From: Symbiodinium natans
Taxonomy: Eukaryota; Sar; Dinophyceae; Suessiales; Symbiodiniaceae
Assembly (NCBI GenBank): GCA_905221605.1
Contig: CAJNDS010002790.1
Span: 267,501 to 331,500, forward strand
Reading direction: 5' to 3'
Length of the DNA stretch: 64,000 bases
A program made the position numbers and the translations under genes. Position 1 is the first letter of the stretch, and the number at the start of each line of letters is the position of its first letter. A model generated the notes under the pieces. That model made no database searches. It was not told where the DNA came from and worked only from the letters and a program-made list of their open reading frames with translations. This document shows, piece after piece, positions 51,701-62,100 of the stretch.

Positions 51701-54420
51701 GACCAAGGTGCTCTTCACGTGGCTCGTGCTGAAGGCGCTCCTGTCCCCGGTATTGTTCATGCCTGGTCTGGCTTGGCGTTGGGTATTCCGGGGAATGCTT
51801 AGACTTAATTAGGGTTGTAAGCCCCAAGCCCGGGGAATGCTCAGACTTAGGTTTGTAAGCCCCAGTCCCTAAGCCCTAAACCCGTGATGTGTCATGCCAG
51901 ATCGCCCGAAGATCCATACTCTCAAGGAAGTCATACTCGGACCCCAACGGATGTACCCCTTCAATCCTCTACAGCTATGTGGAACCTTTCGGGTTTAATT
52001 AGCCCCGAACTCTATAAAGCCCAAAACGCAAACCATGTCCCTAAACCCAAATTCATTACACCCCACCGGCCTCCCAATGCTTGGCAGCCCAGCAACCAGA
52101 TTTTAATAGGGGCACCCCATTTTGTTGGTTACCAAAAGGGGGGAAGGGTTCAACTGGGCTACCAAGTTACGACCCCAAACCCTGAACCCTGAAAACTTAT
52201 ACCCTAAACCCTAAACCCTAAACCGTAAACCCTAAACCCTAACCCTAAACCCTAAACAATAACCCTTCCTATAAGGTCTTCAGCCCCCCGTGCCTCCGCG
52301 GGAGCGGTTGGTGGCCCAGCCCCAGTTCCTCGGCTTCTTCATAGGCTTCTTAAGGGAGGGTTTAGGGTTTAGGGGTCAGAGTTTAGGGATTCGGGGGACC
52401 CTTGGGGATATACACTCTCTGCATAAGGTCCCTGTTTAAGAGCGCCAGCAGGGGGCTAAGAAAGGTTGGGTCCCCCTTATCCTACCTAGGAGGCTTCTGG
52501 GAGGGCTTCCGGGGTTTAGGGTTTGGTTTAGGGCTTCTAGGGTTTAGGGTTTAGCTTCCAACCCTCGAAACCCCAAAGCCCCAAAGCCCCAAACTCCCAA
52601 AAGCCCTAAATTCCCGAAACGATCAAAACCCAAAGCCACCGAACCCCTGAAGCCCTAAACCCTAAAACCCCAAACCCAAAACTCCAAACCCCCAACCCCT
52701 AAACCCCTAAACCATAAACCCCAAACCCCTCCCCCCACAAAAACAAAAAAAACAAAGAAAAGGCATCCGAGAGACTCCCGCGCCTGCACCAAGGCAACCA
52801 CGCCATCCTGGAGCCTGGCGCTGGCGTAGTTGTGTTTGTTTGATGGGGGGGGTGGGGGGTCTTTGCCCTTGTAACCCTAAGCCCAGGACCCAGGATACGT
52901 AGTACTACAATACTACTTACTCTGCTACTATCATTCTGGAATACTGTAAAAATCTAATACTATAATACTATACTACTATAATACTGCAATACTATAATAC
53001 CATAATACTACAGTACTACAATACCAGAATACTTTAATGGTATAATGACATACTGATATTGATTTGTGATGTTCCCCCTTCTACTGACAGTTTTTTATAG
53101 GGATTGTAACAGGGGGTACTATATTCCGTATTCAGGACTGTTAGTAAGGGTCAACATCCCAGCCCTAAACCCTAAACCCTAAACCCTAAACCCTAAATCC
53201 TAAACCCTAAACCCTAAACCCTAAACCCTAAACCCTATTGATAGAACTCGGTGCATCAAAGTCGCACTGGCTGACCCATAGTCTCGTGCATGGGCGCCTG
53301 ATGCTTGGCGAGGACCTCAGGACATTTAAGCCCTCCTCCCAAAACAGTGGGGGTTGGGGTTTTGGGTTTTGGGTTTAGGGTTTAGGGTTTAGGGTTTAGG
53401 GTTTAGGGTTTAGGGTTTAGGGTTTAGGGTTTAGCTAAACCCCCAAAGTATGTCACATGATAGCCCTTTCTGGGTTTTGGGCAGTTTCTTACATACTTTG
53501 GGGGGTTAGGGTCTGCGGGCGCCCCCCCCCCCCCCCCCCCCCCAAAACCCGCCCCGGCTCCCACATACGAGTTTAGCGAGATTTTGGCAGGATTCGGCAG
53601 AAAGACCTCCTGCACATGGGTTTAAGGTTAGGGCTCAAGGACAAGAAGCAAAACTGCTTGCAAGTCAATGGGCAAGTTTGCGAAACCTTTGACACCAAAG
53701 CCAGATCTCTGAACCCTAATTATACCCCAAAGCCAGAAAATCATTTGAGTAGTTCTCTAAATTTGGTTCCCTTTGTGGGTCCCTATCTAGCACGGCACCT
53801 TAGAAAAGGGACCCCCCAAAACCGCCCGAAAAGCTGCCTAACGACTTGCGCCGATGCCCCGAACACCCTTGAACAAACTCTGGTGCTGCCCCTAAACCCT
53901 CCTTGACCCCTGCAGCCAAACTCCTCATTCCCAACAACCCTAAACCCTCCTTGACCCCTGCAGCCAAACTCCTCATTCCCAACAACCCTAGCCCCTCAAC
54001 CCCCAGAACTTGACACCGAGTTCTGCGCCCCAAACCCTACCAACCCCCTAAACCCCAACCACACTGAACCCTCAACCCTCAACCCTAAGCCCTAAACCCT
54101 AAACCTTATAAACCCTAAACCCTATACCCCCTAAACCCTAAACCCTGAACCCTGAACCCTGAACCCTAAACCCTAAACCCTCGGCGCGCGGGGCCTTGAT
54201 GACCTCCGGCGCATCGAACTCGGCCGCCACATGCGCCGGGGTTCGGCCCCAGTGGTCGGGAGTCACAAGGAAGCCTCTGCTCCAGGGCGGTCTGAGGTGT
54301 CTGGGTTTAGGAGCCAGGTTGACGTTTCCGGGTCTGGGTTTCGGGACTTAGGCTGTCCTAAGAATGTGCATGTATCTGTATATGGCCTTAATCAGCAAGG
54401 TATGTATGTATGTATGTAAG

Positions 54421-54457
<37 letters not shown>

Positions 54458-57400
54458 GTGTGTGTGTGTCTATCTGTGCGTTACTTCTTATACAGGTCTA
54501 GTACATATGTATGTCTATAGATGCAGGCGTATATGTATATACGTGATATGTATGGGTATATGTATATATGCATAGACACCCCTAACCATAGTTCATGATG
54601 AGGACCTCTATATATGACAGGTGTTCAACATGCGCTCCTGCTCTTGTGGGACCTTGATCCCATTCCACATGCCCTTGTAAAGGACCACTTGTTCAATGCA
54701 GTCTCAGGGTAGGTTCCGTTTTATTCCCTAACCCTATTCCCTAATATTCCCTAACCCTAAACCCTAATCAGGCGGGCCTCCCGGGGTGAAAACAGCCCGA
54801 GGGCTTCACAGGGCTCATAGGCCTTTTCGGGGATATAGGGTTTATAGGAGAGATTCTTAGAGGGTCTGTGGGGATCACAGGGGGTTTAAAGGGTTTACAA
54901 AGTCTTCAGTCTTAAACGGTCGTTACAAGTTCATGGGGCTGGTAGATCCCAAATATGTAGGGGCTGAGCCCCACTGAGCACAACCCTAAAGCCTGCAGAC
55001 CCGTAGTCCCTCCACTCCTTCAATTGTGGTTTTGGGGTTCCGGGTTTAGGGCTGAGGGTTTGGGGACCCGAAACCCTAAACCCTAAACCCTCAATTGGAA
55101 TGTTGAGGAGCTGTGTGGCAGCTCGCAGAGCTGCAGGACCACCTCGGTTTAGGGTCTAGGGTTTAGGGTTTAGGGTTTAGGGTTGCTTGGGGTTTAGGGT
55201 GGCAGCGTTCGGGTTGGTAAGGGCCGTGGATCCTGGTGGGCTGGAAATGAAGTCCCAAGAGCGTCCGGGCCTTAGACTCACGAAAGAGGTAAAACCCTCA
55301 GCCCCAAGCAACTATACCCGAAACCCTGAATCGCCAAAACCCCTATGGACTTGCAGTGGAGGTCTAGGATGGGGCGGGCGGGACGACACCCTAGCAGAGC
55401 CCTCAACCCTAGGTGAGGGTAAATGTTGATTCTAAGCAGGGCTAGAATGACCTCAGGTACTGCAAAGCATACTTTTTTGTCAATGTATGTAAACAACTAG
55501 CTATGAACCGAGAAGTAAGTGAGGCCCCAAACCCATAACCCGTCAACCCGCAAGCCTAAGGCCTAATCTGAGCGAATCCTAAACCCCACCCTCAAATCCT
55601 CTAAGTCCTAAACTTCAAACCCTAAACTCTGAACCCCAAACCCTAGACTACTAAACTACCCTAAACCCTAAACCCTAAACCCTAAACCCTAAACCCCAAA
55701 CCCTAAACCCTAAACCCTAACCCTGAACCCTAAACCCTAAACCCTAAACTTCCAACCCTAAACTTCCAACCTGTGGCAGCGAGGAGGCCTGGAGGCACGC
55801 GGCGCTGCCCGCCGCAGCTGCGTGGTGAACCACGCTCCACCCCTGCTTGTCGGCGGCCTGGTGGTTGAGACTTTAGGGTTTAGGGTTTAGGGTGTATAGG
55901 GCATCAGGATTTACTTGGAGGTACATGAGCACTCATAGCACTTCTCACCTACTTGGAGGACTTAGGGGAATTCTAAGAGCAGTTATGATTGAGGTTATTA
56001 AGTACCCCGAACCAGGGTATCAAGGCCTATATGGGTTTGAAGTGTCAAGGTTTAGGGTGTCAGGGTTATGCATCAGGCTCACATTAACGAGGGCTGGCCA
56101 ACCTGGTGCCAATGTGTATCCTATTTTTGCTTGGAGGTGCATGGTACTTATTAACCCAATTATAACTGTACGTATGACTGTACCTATAACCATATTAGGG
56201 CACTTAAGGGGCTTATAAGTGGGTTATAAGTACAGTTATAATTGGTAAATAAGTACCATGAACCTCCAAGTATGCCTTTCAGCATTACAACACCTCGGTT
56301 TAGGCCTGACTCGGAGGTTCATTGGTAGTAAATATGGGGGGGATACGGGTATAAGTATGGCCAGGATGCTTCTTACCACGACAATGAGGGAATGAGGTAC
56401 CCTATATAACCATTCCCTACTAAGAACCAACGGGAAGTGCAAGCAAAGTCTCTCTCATGTCATCCTCCGTGAACTGTCCGACTTGGACGATGGAGTAGAC
56501 TGCCTGCGCCGTTTTATGGCTGGGCCAACGGAGGTCGTCGCAAAGCCACACAAAGAGCTAAGAGCTGCTAGCAGTTTAGGGTTTAGGGTTTAGGGTTCCG
56601 AAAGATACTCCAATTATGACCCTCTGAAGCAAAATAAGGGAACCTGTACAAAATGTCCCCATGCCCTAATTAACTAGGTTACCAGCATCCCCTTTAGAGA
56701 AGCGAAGCAATGTCGCATCCCGCTGGGCATTGCGCGGGCAAGTTTGCAGGGTTTAGGGTTTAGGATTTAGGCTTCAGATGTGTCATGGCTTTTCTCCCGC
56801 GCGCGACATATCCCCGAGAAAAGTAAAGCCGTGTGGCACTCAATGACCGCACTTGCCCCCCTAAACCTAACCCCTAAACCCTAAACCTCTAAACCCTAAA
56901 CCTCTAACCCCTAAACGCTGAACCTCTAATAACCCCTATAACCCCAAACCCTGCACCCAAACCCCCCAAATCCTAAACCCTAAACCCTAAACCCTAACCC
57001 TAAACCCTAATCCCTAAACCCCTAAACCCCTAAACCCTAAGCCCTCGAAGCCGGGGAGGCGCCTCGGGCACGCCCGTGCGCGCGGCGCGGTGCAGGCAGG
57101 AGCAGCCCGCGGCATCGCGCTTCGCCAGCTCCTTGATGTCCAGGATGCCTCAAGGGATCTGAATTGGGGTGTAGGTGTTTAGGGTTTAGGGTTTAGGGTT
57201 TAGGGTTTCGGGTTTCGGGTTTTAGGGTCCAGGGTTGAGGATCTAGAGATAGGCCAACTGAACCCCAGAACTGGGGTCACCCTATGCTAGGATAATCCCA
57301 ATTATGGTAAATGGACCAATGAAACCCTGTTAGGGTTCTCAAGGATAAGCCCCAAACCCGTCTGAAGCACAGGCTATCTGACCCCACAATACTGCGAGTT

Positions 57401-59103
57401 GCCAGAAGGACCGCTGCAACAAAACAGGTTCTGAAAACAAAGGAACCCTAACCTAAACCCTTAGAGCCTGAAACCTTAGAATCTCCAAGAAACCCTGAAC
57501 CTCATTGCTCCTGACCTGCGAACTGCAAGCCTTGAGCCCAAAATGAGAACCTCAGAATCTTAAACATGATCGAACCTGTAATAAACCCTAAAGGATAGAA
57601 ACACGTAGAAGCACGTATGAACCTTAACCCCCTGAACCTCTAAACTTTCATTAAACCCTAGTTCCAAAATCCTAAACCCTAAACCTATAAGCCTCAATTA
57701 GGCCCTAATCCCAAAACCCTGCGCCCGGGCGCCTTTCTGCAGGAACTTCTCGACGGAATGGTAGGCCCCGTGCGAGATCAGGACTCCCGAAGGCAGGGCC
57801 CCGCGACCTCGGAGCGTTTAGGTGTTTAGGGTTTGGGGTTTTAGGGGAACTTTCTGAAGATCATCTAGGTTAAGGCTCAACTTCACAAGACCTAGTCACG
57901 AAACCTGCAACACTGTTTGCAGGGCTGCGGTTAGGCTCTGCTGGTTCGGGTTCAGAGTCGGGAATTTGGGGCTAAGGTGAAGAAACCTTGAATGACAAGC
58001 GTAAACATTACAACCACGGGCACGGATTTGTACGCCCCGGAAAACCGAGCAAACTATCGCTCCAAACCTACAACAACCCTTGCCCTGATATATGTATATA
58101 TATATATGTGTATATGTATACATATATACATGTATGTCTTTATTTATGTTTTCATTCATTTTGCTTCTTTGTGTATTTGCTAATTGCCTAAACCCGAAAC
58201 GGTTGACCCTAAACCCTAAACCCTAAACCCTAAACCCTAAACCCTATGTGGTCCTGGCTTAGCTGGCTCAGATTTCTGGGGCTCCGCACGCGCTTGCGCC
58301 ATGAGCTCGTCTTTTTGAATCTGCCCGCTCACCTCCATGGAATTTAGGGTTTAGGGTTTAGGGTTTGGGGTTTGGGGTTTGGGGTTTAGGGTTTAGGGTT
58401 TGGGGTTTAGGGTTTAGGGTTCGTGGGTTAGGGGTTCAAGGGTTGCGGGTTTGGGCAGCCTGTTTGGGAGAGGTCTTCAGTGTGCACTGCTCAACTTCAT
58501 CCACCTCCCCTGCAAGCGCTCCCCACAGACACCTGAGTAAAAGGGGTTTAGGGTTTAGGATTTAGGGTTTTAGGGTATAAGCTTAGGGTCTGTTCGGGCT
58601 TCTTCGGCCTTCAAGCCCTAAACCCTAAACCCTAAACCCTAAACCCTAAACCCTAAACCCTAAACCCTAAACCCTAAACCCTAAACCCTAAACCCTAAAC
58701 TAAACCCTAAACCCTAAACCCTAAACGGTTCTTTGGGCTCCAAGAAGTTCAACGCTCGCACCATGGAAGCTCGTTTCCTTCATGGTGGGCACCAGAAGAT
58801 AACTCCGGCCAGAGACGCTCAAAGTGCGGGCCGAGTTGAAGCTCGGGAACCCTAAACCCTAAACCCTAAACCCTAAACCCTAATAAAACCCTAAACCCTA
58901 AACCCTAAATGGGCAGGCGAGCCCTCCTGCTGCCAATGCTTCTCTGCCTGTTCGGAACACCCTCCATCCTCGTCTCCGCGGCATTAACACCGCGTCATGC
59001 CCTACAATTACTCCCCAAAAGCCGCATGCAATCTCTTTTTGGGAGCCGTTCTGTTGTACACCGCAACTCATAAATAAATAAATATAAATAAATAAATAAA
59101 TAA

Positions 59104-59134
<31 letters not shown>

Positions 59135-62100
59135 GTATATATACACCCTAAACCCTAAACCCTAAACCCTGAACAGTTGCTCTTCGAACCTCCGTCCCAG
59201 GACAGTGTACCAGGACGAGCTTACCAGCTTAAGGAAGCGTCTCAGACGCAAGAGTTTAGGGCTGAGGGTTTAGAGTTTAGGGTTTAGGGTCTTTAGAGAG
59301 TATCTTCTACATGTTGGCTGGGGGATCCTCAACCTTAAGCCCTATTAACTCTATAAACCCTATAAACCCTATAAACCCTAAAATCCCGAAGCCCTAAACC
59401 CCAAACCCTAAACCCTAAACCCCAAAGCCTCCTTAAGCAAACCCCAGGTCTGGCACGTCCCAAACCTCGTTCGCCAGTTTGGGGATCCTGGCCCTCAACT
59501 TTAGGGTTTGCGGTTTAGGGTTTAGGGTTGTTTAGTCTGCATGGGCTTTCTTCATCTTAGATTGGGTACATCTATTCCCTGCGTGCCGCCACCCATGAAC
59601 CCTCAAGAAGGCCCTATACCCCAACCCCAAAAGCCCAAAACCTAACCCGAAACCCGAAACCCGAAACCCTAAACCCTAAACCCTAAACCCTCCTCCCTAG
59701 TGGGCGGGGCTGCTGTGAACCCCTGGCGCCTCCGCGGCGATGGGTGCCCAGGCGTCGGACAAAAACTCAGCTGCCTGGCTCCGGCTTGGTCTGAAGCAGA
59801 GGTTTAGGGTTTAGGGATTGGGGTTTAGGGTTTAGGGTTTAGGGATTGGGGATTAGGGTTTAGGGATTCGGGTTTAGGGATTGGGGTTTATGGTTTAGGG
59901 ATTGGGGTTTCTGGCGTGTTGGGTCTAGGGCTCGGGGTTGGAAGCCCCCCGAGGAAGCCCAGGAATATCACAGGGGAGCCCCCTGTTCTGTTTGGTGATG
60001 TGCGGTGGAGGGATCAAGGGGTTAAGGCTAGGCTCGCGCCCTTAAGGTTGTACCCCTAAGAGGTTCCCTCAATATGCTCCCAATATGCTTGGGACCGTAA
60101 ACTTTAAACCCTAAACACCCAAGCCCCTGTAACTTGAAATGCTTAAGGACAAATCCAAAACAGAAACTCCTCGAAACTTTCCCCGGACCTGAACCCTTAA
60201 TAATTTCAATAAACCTACCAGACTCTCTGCGCATTCTGCTTTGAGACGTCAGCGTCAATGCCGAGTCAGAGTCACCCATGAGGTCTATTCTGTCCCTAAA
60301 CCCTAAACCCAAAATAACCCGGTGTCCTAAACCCTAAACCCTAAACCCTAACCCCTAAACCCTAAGCAGCATATCTTTAGGGTTCAGCAATGGGCTCAAC
60401 TCCGCAGCCCGGCCACTATATCATAAGGGTCCCTTTTCTTCTGGTTGGCTACTTTTTTAAGGCCCCAAAAAAGGACAGGGTACCACGGGGCTACCAAGCA
60501 ACCCTCAACCCTAAACCCTCAACCCTAAACCCTAGCCCTAAACCCTAAACCCCTAAACCCTAAACCCTAGCCCTACACTTTATTAATAAGGAAGACATTC
60601 TGTCGCGAGGCCTTCTTGCGGCCCAACTTCTCGGCCAAGACCAGGGGCGTGGGCGCAAGGTCGCAGCGCTCCGCATCCACTGCCTGCCAGGGAGGATAAC
60701 AAAGCAGGGTTTAGGGTTACGGTTTAGGGTTTAGGGTTTAGGGTTTAGGGTTTAGGGTTTAGGGTTTAGGGTTGAGGCTTGAGGGTTGAGGGATTTAGGG
60801 GTTTACGGTTTAGGGTGTAGGGATAGGTGATAGGGTTGAGGTGAGGGGGCTTAGGAGTTTAGGGTTTAGGGTTTAGGGGGCTAGGGTGTCGGGGTTGAGG
60901 GGTGTTGGGGGGTTAAGGGGTAATTCTGTCGCCCAACACCGACGGGATTTTGGGGGCGGACGGAACCCCAAACCCTCAACCCCTGAGCAACAAAAAACAC
61001 TGAACTCCGAAACCCTAAACCCTAAACCCTAAACACCCGAAACTTCCCCCTCCAAAGCTGTTTCAATGTCAAAAACAGGCACACCGAAGTTGTCTTCAAG
61101 GGGCCTCCTGATCCTTGGCTCCCCTCTCCTTGGCTTGGGGTTTAGGGTTTAGGGTTTAGGGTTTAGGGTTTAGGGTTTAGGGTTTAGGGTTTAGGGTTTA
61201 GGGTTTAGGGTTTAGGGTTTAGGGTTTAGGGTTTAGGGTTTAGGTTAGGGTTTAGGGTTTAGGGTTTAGGGTTTAGGGTTTAGGGTTTAGGGTGTAGGGT
61301 TTAGGGTTTAGGGCTTAGGGTTTAGGGTTTAGGGTTTAGGGGGTTTAGGGTGTAGGGTGTTTAGGGTTTAGGGTTTATGGTTCAGGGTTATAGGGTTTAG
61401 GGTTTAGGCGTTAGGGGTTTTGGTTTCGGGCTGCTCCATGCGTGTGCAACTAAGGGCTCTACTCCGAACCGAGCTACTGGGCCCAGGCATACAGTTGAGA
61501 GGCTCCAGCTCTGAGCCCCAAACGATTGGCGGGGCTGTATCGGTTGAGGGTTTAGGGTTTAGGGTTTAGGGTTTAGGGTTTAGGGTTTAGGGTTTAGGGT
61601 TTAGGGATTCCATGGGTACTTGTAACCCCAATTGTAAGTCTACGTATAGCTTCGAGGACGTTGGAGGCTTCGCAGCCATAACTGGTGTCAAAAAATGGGT
61701 TTAGGTTGTAGGGCTTACCTCATTTCGTTGCTTTTTCTGGTGAGAGGCTCAGGGTTTGAGGCTTAGGGGCTAAGGACGAAGGGGAAAGGGATGAGGGTCT
61801 TGCAGTGGAGATTTCTTCATGCGTGGGGGTTGAAGGGCTCACAAAATTGGAGGGTTCTGCGCAAGGCCAAAACAAGAATCACGCTCATGAATGCCGAGTC
61901 TCATACTCGAAGCGCATCTTCTGGTGTCGGTCCACCCAATGCACCTGTAGCATACAGACCCTAAACCCTAAACCCTAAAAGCCTAAACCCTAACAACAAA
62001 AAAAGGCAAAAGGGTACCCACTGGGCCACCAACGCACCCCTGTCACAACACACAAGACTTGACAGCACTATGAATCCCTAAATACCCGAACCCAGTAGGG

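Noticed and set aside
61139-61408. CRISPR array
   Set aside because: Tandem heptamers without spacers in a eukaryotic context.
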